Origin: Paraburkholderia tuberum STM678
GTDB lineage: Bacteria; Pseudomonadota; Gammaproteobacteria; Burkholderiales; Burkholderiaceae
Assembly (NCBI RefSeq): GCF_902833905.1
Contig: NZ_CADFGP010000016.1
Location: 1-64,000 of the forward strand
Direction of reading: 5' to 3'
DNA length: 64,000 nt
Positions 1 to 6,705 of this stretch are shown here, one piece after another. Under the pieces are notes generated by a model. The model made no database searches, had not been told where the DNA came from, and saw nothing but the letters and a program-made list of their open reading frames with translations. Every line of letters begins with the position of its first letter. Within the stretch, counting starts at the first letter, position 1. The position numbers and the translations under genes were made by a program.

Positions 1-89
1 GCATCTTCGTTCATCAAGGTCAGATACGGAGCGGCGAAGCTCCATTCCTCGTCCGAAACATCTGTCGGGTATGGCTTGCGTTCTATCAT
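1..89 (-). CDS. IS5-family transposase, N-terminal fragment (runs off left edge)
   Basis: Read on the minus strand from an ATG at 89, the 29 visible codons begin MIERKPYPTDVSDEEW, which I recognise as the usual opening of IS5-group (IS4-like DDE) transposases common in Burkholderia. The rest of the gene, including the DDE catalytic residues, lies outside the window. Upstream of the start, roughly to position 120, the sequence should hold the element's terminal inverted repeat, but I cannot fix its end without the other end of the element. Confidence 0.75.
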   Translation of the reverse strand, partial: MIERKPYPTDVSDEEWSFAAPYLTLMNED

Positions 90-161
90 CCCGCCAGGTT
101 ACCAGGTCTGACAGAAAGTGCCTAACACGCTCTAAAAGATTTTTTAATGACAAACCGAAAT

Positions 162-180
162 CCACGCCCTATGGGCGTGG
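162..180. repeat. Left-end subterminal hairpin of the IS200-like element
   Basis: CCACGCCC-TAT-GGGCGTGG is a perfect 8-bp stem with a 3-nt loop. In the IS200/IS605 family such hairpins are recognised by TnpA as single-stranded DNA at the element ends. Confidence 0.75.
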
Positions 181-273
181 TCATCGCCTAACTGGCTCTG
201 CCTGTTAGAGCACCTGCCCATGCAGGTACCTTTCTGTGTGTTGTCCCCACAACGCATAAAAAGGAAAACAAGC

Positions 274-735
274 ATGAGCAGGTTCAACAGAGCATCGCAT
301 GTCATATGGCATTGTCAATACCACATTGTGTGGGTGCCGAAGTATCGGTTCCGTGTGCTGCAAGGTCCGGTCGGCAAAGAGGTCTACAAATGTGTGATGG
401 TGTTTAGTCAGCAGCTGGGCTGCGAGGTTGTAGAACTCAATGTTCAGCCGGACCATGTGCACCTTTTGGTGAGCATTCCGCCGAAGCTGTCGGTATCCGG
501 ATTGATGGGCGTCCTGAAAGGACGTACCGCCATACGAATTTTTACGGCCTTTCCATTTTTGAAGAAGAAACCTTATTGGGGCAATCATTTCTGGGCAAAG
601 GGTTACTGCGTAGATTCGGTCGGTTTGAACAGCGAGATGATTCAAAAGTACGTTCGGTTCCAGGAGAAAGAAGAGATGCATCAAGAGCAGCTTCAGTTGG
701 AACCGGGTAGAGGACCTTCTCAGAAGGGCCGCTAG
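274..735 (+). CDS. tnpA: IS200/IS605-type transposase TnpA (Y1 HUH single-strand transposase)
   Basis: This 153-residue protein has the size and outline of IS200 TnpA, which cuts and joins single-stranded element ends as a dimer. The HUH metal-binding motif is seen as HVH at residues 61-63 (QPDHVHLLVS), and the catalytic tyrosine is most likely Tyr126 in the C-terminal helix (EMIQKYVRFQ). I start it at 274, not at the in-frame ATG at 220, because an AAGGAAA ribosome-binding site lies at about 260-266 and the family begins with the MSRFNRASHV-type segment. The reading frame is intact, so the element may still be active. It sits between an IS5 edge and a type VI secretion accessory region. Confidence 0.9.
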   Translation: MSRFNRASHVIWHCQYHIVWVPKYRFRVLQGPVGKEVYKCVMVFSQQLGCEVVELNVQPDHVHLLVSIPPKLSVSGLMGVLKGRTAIRIFTAFPFLKKKPYWGNHFWAKGYCVDSVGLNSEMIQKYVRFQEKEEMHQEQLQLEPGRGPSQKGR

Positions 736-767
736 GTGTGCCCCCCTATGGGGGGCTTATTGCGAAA

Positions 768-786
768 CCACGTTCTACGAACGTGG
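768..786. repeat. Right-end subterminal hairpin of the IS200-like element
   Basis: CCACGTTC-TAC-GAACGTGG is a perfect 8-bp stem with a 3-nt loop, the partner of the hairpin at 162-180. The stem differs in three pairs and the loop in one base (TAC against TAT), which is normal for the two ends of an IS200/IS605 element. Confidence 0.7.
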
Positions 787-935
787 TGATTCACTATTTC
801 CAGACTGGGTGGACACAGGGAATATCAAAGATTGGCAACGAATACGGGGCGGGCCTGTCCTGGCAAGCTTGGAATGGATGTTGTGAAATTGCTGCGTTCG
901 AGATTATCGCTATCTGTGCCGGGAAGTGATCTGCC

Positions 936-1256
936 ATGAAAAAGAAAGTTTTTGTGGGTGTTTTTGTTATGATTTTTGCATTGGGGATGCTCATCTTCAA
1001 TGTATTTGTAGGGTATTACAATTCATATGTCGATCATAATGAGAATGAGATCTATTTTTTAAAGAAATTTCCAACTTTAAGACGGGAATTTGTCAACCCA
1101 TTTGCAAATGAAGGCGATGCCCCTTCCGTGGATGAACTATCAACCAATACTCGCAGAGAGCTTTCCGATTTTTGCAAATATGCATACGGTCTGACTTTCA
1201 ATGACTCAAAGTCCCTTGAGGCTTGTAGGGCGCAGATTCTTCGAGAAAATCAGTAA
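936..1256 (+). CDS. Small membrane-anchored hypothetical protein
   Basis: The 106-residue product starts with a lysine pair and a hydrophobic stretch (about residues 3-28) that should be a membrane anchor or uncleaved signal, followed by a soluble, charged domain with two cysteines. I do not recognise a family. It is much richer in A and T than the core genes of the window, which suggests transfer. It lies between the IS200-like element and a PAAR gene. Small anchored proteins in that position are often immunity proteins for a type VI effector, and an effector gene upstream may have been lost at the IS; this is inference only. The 149 bases between the IS and this gene hold no recognisable gene. 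Confidence 0.55.
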   Translation: MKKKVFVGVFVMIFALGMLIFNVFVGYYNSYVDHNENEIYFLKKFPTLRREFVNPFANEGDAPSVDELSTNTRRELSDFCKYAYGLTFNDSKSLEACRAQILRENQ

Positions 1257-1348
1257 CCGAATTCAAAGCTTTCCTATAGGTGATCGAGCACAAGCTTTTT
1301 TTCGGTTGCACTCGACTCATCTGAGGGCGAAATAGCGCAGGAGATTAC

Positions 1349-1957
1349 ATGGGAATTTTTTATGCGGCTGTGGACGGAGATCCGCTGACGAGTCACGAGG
1401 ACAGTCACGTTATTGCGCGCGAAGGCTATCGCGCCGCCACGATAAAAGGGGATGACGGCAAAACCCGAAGTGTGGTCTACATTGGCGATAGCGCTTGGTG
1501 TGGTGCATGCCAAAGCACAGGGGTCATCGTCGGCGGCGCGGGGATCAGTGAGAATCGCCGCATGATTGATCTGGCCGGGGGGGCTCGCCGCCAGGCTGTC
1601 GGTGGAGATGCGATTCACTGCAACTGCTCGACCCCGCCGTGCATCATTGCGATTCACGGAACGCGATGGTCGATCACTGACGACACACAGCTTAAAGCAA
1701 CGAGCACTCAGAAGCACGCCACCCCGCCAGCACCGCTTGTCGAGCCAACGCATACGCGCTGGTTCGCCATCGTCGACAGCGTAACCGATGAGCCTTTATC
1801 TGGCCGTGAATTCATCGCGGACGTTGATGGTGTCAGACAGGCCGGCAGGACCGATAGCAACGGTTACGCACGGATTACGACCAATGACGAGAAGCCCGTC
1901 GATATTCATGTGGTTTTCCATTCTCCCGCACGCAAACTCAATGCATCGGGAACCTGA
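1349..1957 (+). CDS. PAAR-like domain protein (type VI secretion tip/cargo type)
   Basis: The 202-residue protein has a PAAR-like N-terminal half: an IGD segment around residues 48-50 and a glycine-rich stretch ending in GGDAIHCNC near residues 90-97, with further cysteines that recall the zinc-binding site of PAAR tips. The C-terminal part (from about residue 130, RWFAIVDSVTDEPLSGREF) looks like the beta-sandwich extension found in Burkholderia PAAR proteins that carry or recruit effectors. The start is supported by AGGAG at 1339-1343. PAAR proteins sharpen the VgrG spike of the type VI secretion system. No vgrG or tss gene is visible here, so this is an orphan tip gene. Confidence 0.65.
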   Translation: MGIFYAAVDGDPLTSHEDSHVIAREGYRAATIKGDDGKTRSVVYIGDSAWCGACQSTGVIVGGAGISENRRMIDLAGGARRQAVGGDAIHCNCSTPPCIIAIHGTRWSITDDTQLKATSTQKHATPPAPLVEPTHTRWFAIVDSVTDEPLSGREFIADVDGVRQAGRTDSNGYARITTNDEKPVDIHVVFHSPARKLNASGT

Positions 1958-1967
1958 CAATTAACTG

Positions 1968-2057
1968 GTGCTTTTGAACAACTATCACACCGAGTTCGAT
2001 CCGACCTACGACTACAAGGCGCAGGCGCAGCAAATGCGCGCAACTGAGGGCAAGTAG
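1968..2057 (+). pseudogene. C-terminal gene remnant (29 codons, unknown family)
   Basis: Just after the PAAR gene an open frame reads LLNNYHTEFDPTYDYKAQAQ and ends in TAG at 2055-2057. It has the composition of a real protein tail but no plausible start or upstream body. A stem-loop follows directly at 2075-2094, as expected at a true gene end. I read it as the last part of a gene whose 5' portion was deleted, perhaps the effector or adaptor that went with the PAAR protein. The family is not recognised. Confidence 0.4.
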
Positions 2058-2074
2058 CGTTGAGCGTGCCAGCA

Positions 2075-2094
2075 GCGTGCCGCTAACGGCACGC
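2075..2094 (+). terminator. Stem-loop, probable terminator of the PAAR region
   Basis: GCGTGCCG-CTAA-CGGCACGC is a perfect 8-bp stem with a 4-nt loop, 17 bases after a stop codon. There is no T-run, so termination may be inefficient. Confidence 0.4.
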
Positions 2095-2292
2095 ATAGGC
2101 ACGGCACGGCGCGAGTCGCCGGATGCATCCGCGCACGCCTCACGGATTTGGGACAGCTATTAGCGGGTTTACGCGAGCCGCGCTCCAGGTCGATAATGCC
2201 TCGGTCGTTCCGGCCCCCTGCCTGCGACGCCTAACGTGCCTTCGAGCGCTTCGCTGCGTATCGAGGCCCGCTCCACCTGACCCACCGTCCCC

Positions 2293-3636
2293 GTGTTGAA
2301 AACTGCGCGTTTTTTCGACCTGCTTCGCATTCCTGGCTTCAAGCCGCTCGCCGCCGCCACCCTGATGCTCGGTGTGGCGATGTCCTTCACCGCACCGTAT
2401 CTGTCTCTGTTCGGCATCGAACGCGCCGGCATGACGCCGTTCCGGCTCGGCGTATTCATGACGCTGATCGCCGCGAGCGGCGTGCTCGCAAGCACGGTAG
2501 CGGGGCGCTGGAGCGACCGGAGCGGGCGGCATCGACCGTTATTGCTGGCGGCGCTCATCGCAGCCGCGCTCGGCTACCTGTGTCTGTGCGTGGTGCGCGA
2601 TTACCGGCTGCTGCTCGTGGTCGGCATCGTGTTCATCGGTGCGGGCGGTTCGGCGATTTCGATGGTGTTCTCGTTCAGCCGCGCGGCGCTGCCGGTGCCC
2701 GACCCTGCCGAGCGCGTGTTCGCGAGCGCGACGCTGCGTACGATCCTCTCGGCCGCATGGGTGTTCGGGCCGGCGGTCGGCGCGCTGGTGCTCGCCGCGA
2801 CGAGCTTCACCGGACTCTTCCTGTTCGCGGCCGCCAGCTTCGCGACCTGTGGCTTCATCGTCTGGCGCATGCAGGAGCCGCAGAGCCATCTCGGCGATCA
2901 CACGGTCGAGGACACCGCGTCGGAGCCGTCCGCGTCGATCACGGTGCCGCCGCTGAGGCAGCCCGGCGAGGACGCGCACGAAACACTGCCGGTCGCGTCG
3001 GCGAACGACATCCTGCGCTCGGTGACCGCGCTGACCTTGCTCGGCCTCGCCGCGAACGCGACGATGATCGTACTGCCGCTGTACATCGTGCACGGGCTCA
3101 ACGGCACGCATCTCGACGTGTCGGTGATGCTCGGTCTCGGCGCGCTGACCGAGATCCCGATGATGCTCGCGCTCGGCGCGAAGTCGTCGTCGCTGCACAA
3201 GCCGAACTGGCTTGCCGCGTGCGCGGCCGTGCATGCGGTGTACTTCGTCGCGATGTCGCTGGCCGGCAACGTCAGCGTGCTGATCCCGATGCAGATGCTG
3301 AACGCGTTCGTGGTCGCCGTGACCTCGTGCCTCGGCATGACCTACGTGCAGGATCTGATGCCGCATTCGCCCGGGCGTGCGACCGCGCTGTTCTTCAATG
3401 CGGCGCGGGTCGGCTCGATCCTGTCGGGCGTGCTGTCGGGGCTGCTCGTGCAGGCGTTCAGCTATCGCGGCACGTTCCTGTTCTGCGGACTGCTGGCGCT
3501 GGGCGCGCTGGTGCTGTTCGCGGTGCCCGGCTATCGCTATCCGCTGATGTGGCGCGCGGTCAAGCGCGTCGCGGCCGAGCAATACGCGAAGCTGGCCGCC
3601 CGCCGCGGCAGCCGCGTGCCCGAGCGTAGCGAATGA
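2293..3636 (+). CDS. MFS transporter, sugar-efflux (SET/Sot) type
   Basis: The 447-residue protein has about 12 hydrophobic segments in two halves and the MFS loop motif GRWSDRSGRHRPLLL after helix 2. The N-terminal text (FGIERAGMTPFRLGVFMTL) resembles the sugar efflux transporters SetA/SotB, which export sugars or glycosides from the cytoplasm. A long hydrophilic loop (about residues 205-235) separates the halves. The start is GTG at 2293; no ATG gives a better fit to the first membrane helix. The following gnd gene is 216 bases away with its own leader, so co-transcription is uncertain. The substrate cannot be fixed from sequence. Confidence 0.8.
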   Translation: MLKTARFFDLLRIPGFKPLAAATLMLGVAMSFTAPYLSLFGIERAGMTPFRLGVFMTLIAASGVLASTVAGRWSDRSGRHRPLLLAALIAAALGYLCLCVVRDYRLLLVVGIVFIGAGGSAISMVFSFSRAALPVPDPAERVFASATLRTILSAAWVFGPAVGALVLAATSFTGLFLFAAASFATCGFIVWRMQEPQSHLGDHTVEDTASEPSASITVPPLRQPGEDAHETLPVASANDILRSVTALTLLGLAANATMIVLPLYIVHGLNGTHLDVSVMLGLGALTEIPMMLALGAKSSSLHKPNWLAACAAVHAVYFVAMSLAGNVSVLIPMQMLNAFVVAVTSCLGMTYVQDLMPHSPGRATALFFNAARVGSILSGVLSGLLVQAFSYRGTFLFCGLLALGALVLFAVPGYRYPLMWRAVKRVAAEQYAKLAARRGSRVPERSE

Positions 3637-3852
3637 CACGTGAGCCCGCCGCGTTCGCTTTCGTGCGGATGCGGCGCGCCTCCAGTTGCGTGGAACTTTG
3701 AGCCGCGCTGCGCCTCTGCAAAAAAGTGCGGCTTGCTTCGGTACATGCGGCGTAGCTCGCGACACAGCGCCTATGCTTAAGGGCAGCCACGCCGCCGCAA
3801 CACGATGACCGGAAAATCGGGCAGCGCAACGCAGCATCTTTAGGAGCGAACC

Positions 3853-4887
3853 ATGCAGCTAGGCATGATTGGATTGGGACGAATGGGCGCCGACATGGTG
3901 CGGCGCCTGACCAGCGGAGCTCAGCAGTGCATCGTCTACGACGTGCAGCCGGCGGCGGTCGACAGGCTGAAGCAGGAAGGCGTGGCCGGCGCGAGCTCGC
4001 TCGAAGACCTCGTCGCGAAGCTCGACAAGCCGCGCGCCGTGTGGCTGATGGTGCCCGCCGCCGTGGTCGACGCGACGCTCGACAAGCTCGTGCCGCTGCT
4101 CGAGCCGGGCGATGTCGTGATCGACGGCGGCAACTCCTACTACCACGACGACATCCGCCGCGGCCAGCAACTCGGCGCGCGCCAGCTTCACTACGTGGAC
4201 GTCGGCACGAGCGGCGGCGTCGCGGGGCGCGAGCGCGGCTACTGCCTGATGATCGGCGGCGAGGCTGAGGTCGTCAAACGGCTCGAACCGATCTTCTCGA
4301 CGTTGGCGCCCGGCGCGGGCACGCAGAGCGCGACGCCGGGCCGCGCGGCGGCCGCGAGCACCGCTGAGCAGGGCTTTCTGCATTGCGGCCCGCAAGGCGC
4401 GGGGCATTTCGTCAAGATGGTTCATAACGGCATCGAGTATGGGCTGATGGCCGCCTACGCCGAGGGTCTGAACGTGCTGCGCCACGCCGACGCCGGCCGG
4501 CACGCGCGCGAGGCCGATGCGGAGACCTCGCCGCTGCGCCGTCCCGAGCTGTATCAGTACGATCTGAATCTCGCGGATATCGCCGAGGTCTGGCGGCGCG
4601 GCAGCGTGATCGGCTCGTGGCTGCTCGACCTGATCGCCGGCTCGCTCGCCAGCGACACCGAACTGAAAGGCTACGCGGGCCGCGTATCGGATTCGGGCGA
4701 GGGGCGCTGGACCGTCACGGCGGCCATCGACGAAGGTGTGCCGACGCCGGTGCTCAGCGCGGCGCTGTTCGCGCGCTTCAGTTCACGCGGAGAAGCCGAT
4801 TTCGCGAATCGCGTGCTGTCGGCGATGCGGCACGATTTCGGCGGCCACGCGGAAAAACCCGTTGCGCCGGACGGCGGGCTGAAGTAG
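3853..4887 (+). CDS. gnd: 6-phosphogluconate dehydrogenase (decarboxylating), short form
   Basis: It oxidises and decarboxylates 6-phosphogluconate to ribulose 5-phosphate. Seen: an N-terminal Rossmann motif (GLGRMGADMVRRL), the substrate-binding DGGNSYYHDD, and the catalytic-lysine segment GAGHFVKMVHNGIEYG. At 344 residues it belongs to the short, usually NAD-preferring GntZ/YqeC type rather than the roughly 470-residue Zwf-pathway enzyme. It is slightly longer than usual because of an Ala/Gly-rich insert after residue 150 and a second insert near residue 220. AGGAGCG lies close upstream of the ATG. The HAD hydrolase gene follows after 74 bases on the same strand and is probably in the same transcript. 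Confidence 0.9.
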   Translation: MQLGMIGLGRMGADMVRRLTSGAQQCIVYDVQPAAVDRLKQEGVAGASSLEDLVAKLDKPRAVWLMVPAAVVDATLDKLVPLLEPGDVVIDGGNSYYHDDIRRGQQLGARQLHYVDVGTSGGVAGRERGYCLMIGGEAEVVKRLEPIFSTLAPGAGTQSATPGRAAAASTAEQGFLHCGPQGAGHFVKMVHNGIEYGLMAAYAEGLNVLRHADAGRHAREADAETSPLRRPELYQYDLNLADIAEVWRRGSVIGSWLLDLIAGSLASDTELKGYAGRVSDSGEGRWTVTAAIDEGVPTPVLSAALFARFSSRGEADFANRVLSAMRHDFGGHAEKPVAPDGGLK

Positions 4888-4961
4888 CCGAGGCCATCCA
4901 CGCGTGCGCTATCACGCCGACCCGCCGAACCGGCCCGCCGAACTTGCCACAAGGAACCCCG

Positions 4962-5660
4962 ATGCCAGTCACCTCCGCCACGCCGCACGACGTCGTGTTT
5001 CTGTTCGATTGCGACAACACGCTGCTCGACAACGATCACGTGCTGCAGGATCTACGCGCGCACATGATGGGCCAGTTCGGCGAAGAGAACAGTGCGCGCT
5101 ATTGGGAAATCTTCGAGAACCTGCGCACCGAACTCGGTTACGCCGACTACCTCGGCGCGCTGCAGCGCTACCGGACCGAACATCCACGCGACACGCGCCT
5201 GCTGTTGATGTCGTCGTTCCTGATCGAGTATCCGTTTGCGAACCGGCTCTATCCGGGTGCGCTCGACGCGCTGCGGCATCTCGGCAAGCACGGGCCGACG
5301 GTGATCCTGTCGGATGGCGACGTCGTGTTCCAGCCGCGCAAGATTTCGCGCTCGGGCCTGTGGGACGAAGTCGACGGGCGCGTGCTGATCTACATCCACA
5401 AGGAGTTGATGCTCGACCAGGTGATGGAATGCTATCCGGCGCGCCATTACGTGATGGTCGACGACAAGCTGCGAATTCTGAGCGCGATGAAGAAGGCATG
5501 GGGCGCGGAGCTGACCACCGTGTTTCCGCGCCAGGGACACTATGCGTTCGATGCGAAGCAGATCGCGAGCAATCCGCCCGCGGACGTGACGGTCGGGCGG
5601 ATCGGCGAGTTGGCGGAGCTCGACGTGGACACACTGTTGCGTAGCGCGAAGGACAACTAG
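4962..5660 (+). CDS. HAD-family hydrolase
   Basis: This 232-residue HAD phosphatase-like protein shows motif I with two aspartates (FLFDCDNTLLDND, residues 13-25), motif II (ILSDGD) and motif IV (MVDDKLRIL). The cap is inserted between motifs I and II, as in HAD class I enzymes. The ATG at 4962 is chosen over longer in-frame options because AAGGAA lies 5 bases upstream and motif I then falls at the expected distance. The natural substrate is unknown. Position behind gnd suggests a sugar phosphate, but that is inference. Confidence 0.8.
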   Translation: MPVTSATPHDVVFLFDCDNTLLDNDHVLQDLRAHMMGQFGEENSARYWEIFENLRTELGYADYLGALQRYRTEHPRDTRLLLMSSFLIEYPFANRLYPGALDALRHLGKHGPTVILSDGDVVFQPRKISRSGLWDEVDGRVLIYIHKELMLDQVMECYPARHYVMVDDKLRILSAMKKAWGAELTTVFPRQGHYAFDAKQIASNPPADVTVGRIGELAELDVDTLLRSAKDN

Positions 5661-5711
5661 GCGGCGCCGCGCGCGTGGTGCGGGCGCCGTTTCATGGGTG
5701 ACATCGCGGGC

Positions 5712-6242
5712 TCACGCGCCCAGCGCTTTCAGGCGCGCCTGGGTATCGGCCGCGCCCATCCGTGCGGCGGCATCGGCCGCGCTGACGCCGTTCGCGTCGC
5801 GCGCATGCGGGTCCGCGCCGTGCGCGAGCAGCAGATCGACGATCGCGGTGCGGTTGAACATCGCCGCGATCATCAGCGCGGTGCGGCCGTCGGGCGATGC
5901 GCCTTCGACGTCGGCGCCATGCGCGAGCAAGGTTTCGATCACCTTGTCGAAGCCCTTGAACGCGGCGCCCGCGATCGGCGTCTGGCCCGCGTCGTTGCGC
6001 AGGTTCGCATCGGCGCCCCGGTCGAGCAGCGTGCGCACCGCGTCGGCGTGGCCGTGGTAGCTCGCGAGCATCAGCAGGCTGTCGCCGCGCTCGTTGCGCA
6101 AATTCGGCGGCACGCCTTTCTCGATGACGGCCGCGAGCATCGTCGCATCGCCGCGCCGCGCGAGGTCGAAGACTTCGCGCGCGAGCGCCTGCAATTCGGG
6201 ATCGGGTTGCGATGCGGGCGGGTTGTCGGTGTGGTCGGTCAA
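5712..6242 (-). CDS. Ankyrin-repeat protein
   Basis: The 176-residue protein contains four consecutive ankyrin repeats from about residue 45 to the end, with recognisable cores such as GDSLLMLASYHGHADAVRTL and DGRTALMIAAMFNRTAIVDL, preceded by a short acidic N-terminus. No signal peptide is present, so it is probably a cytoplasmic protein-protein interaction module. Single small ankyrin proteins of this kind are widespread in Burkholderiaceae and have no assigned partner. Its 3' end converges on the HAD gene. Confidence 0.85.
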   Translation of the reverse strand: MTDHTDNPPASQPDPELQALAREVFDLARRGDATMLAAVIEKGVPPNLRNERGDSLLMLASYHGHADAVRTLLDRGADANLRNDAGQTPIAGAAFKGFDKVIETLLAHGADVEGASPDGRTALMIAAMFNRTAIVDLLLAHGADPHARDANGVSAADAAARMGAADTQARLKALGA

Positions 6243-6356
6243 GGCACTCTCCTTGCGATGAATGAGCGGCGCATTGCCAATGCCGCGCCCGGTCTTTCAG
6301 CGAGCATACACATTCCGTGGCGCTCGCGTTCGCACGCTGGCAGCCGCGCCGCTGTG

Positions 6357-6485
6357 CTAGACGTGGCTGAACAGCTTGACCAGCAGCCCGAATATGCCGA
6401 TCGGTATGGCGACAGCCAGGAATGTGAACACGAGCGTAAGGACCAGGACCACGAGCACTTTGAGCGCACTGGGAGATGTCGACAT
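6357..6485 (-). CDS. Small single-pass membrane protein (42 aa)
   Basis: The frame begins MSTSPSALKVLVVLVL and is almost wholly hydrophobic through residue 35, ending KLFSHV, so it is one transmembrane helix with short tails. It is transcribed in the same direction as the ankyrin gene, 114 bases upstream of it. I see no clear ribosome-binding site. The call rests on the clean hydrophobic pattern and on my impression that similar 40-residue proteins occur in Burkholderia. No function can be given. Confidence 0.5.
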   Translation of the reverse strand: MSTSPSALKVLVVLVLTLVFTFLAVAIPIGIFGLLVKLFSHV

Positions 6486-6705
6486 GGCGGCGATTGACCT
6501 GAGACAGGAAATCACGAAAAGAAAGCAGACAGCGCAAGGAGTTGCAGCACGAATGCCACATTCAGCGCGACATACTGGGAGGGGTAGAAAGCATTCGCCC
6601 CCGTTTGAGCAGCTTAGTACATTCGACTCGCACCGCCCGGCTTCGTTTCGAGTGCGCCGCATCATCCGCCAACCAGCCTGACAGTTCCTTTCGAGGAGTG
6701 ACGCC

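Larger units (their letters stand above)
162..786 (+). mobile_element. IS200/IS605-family insertion sequence (tnpA only)
   Basis: A single Y1 transposase gene is bracketed by subterminal hairpins instead of inverted repeats: 8-bp arms around TAT at 162-180 and 8-bp arms around TAC at 768-786. Both stems share the CCACG...CGTGG outline. Two further stem-loops lie inside: 212-227 just upstream of tnpA, resembling the leader stem-loops that repress IS200 translation, and 740-756 just after the stop, with 7-bp G/C arms. There is no tnpB. Coordinates given are hairpin to hairpin; the true cleavage sites lie a few bases outside and were not determined. Confidence 0.8.
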
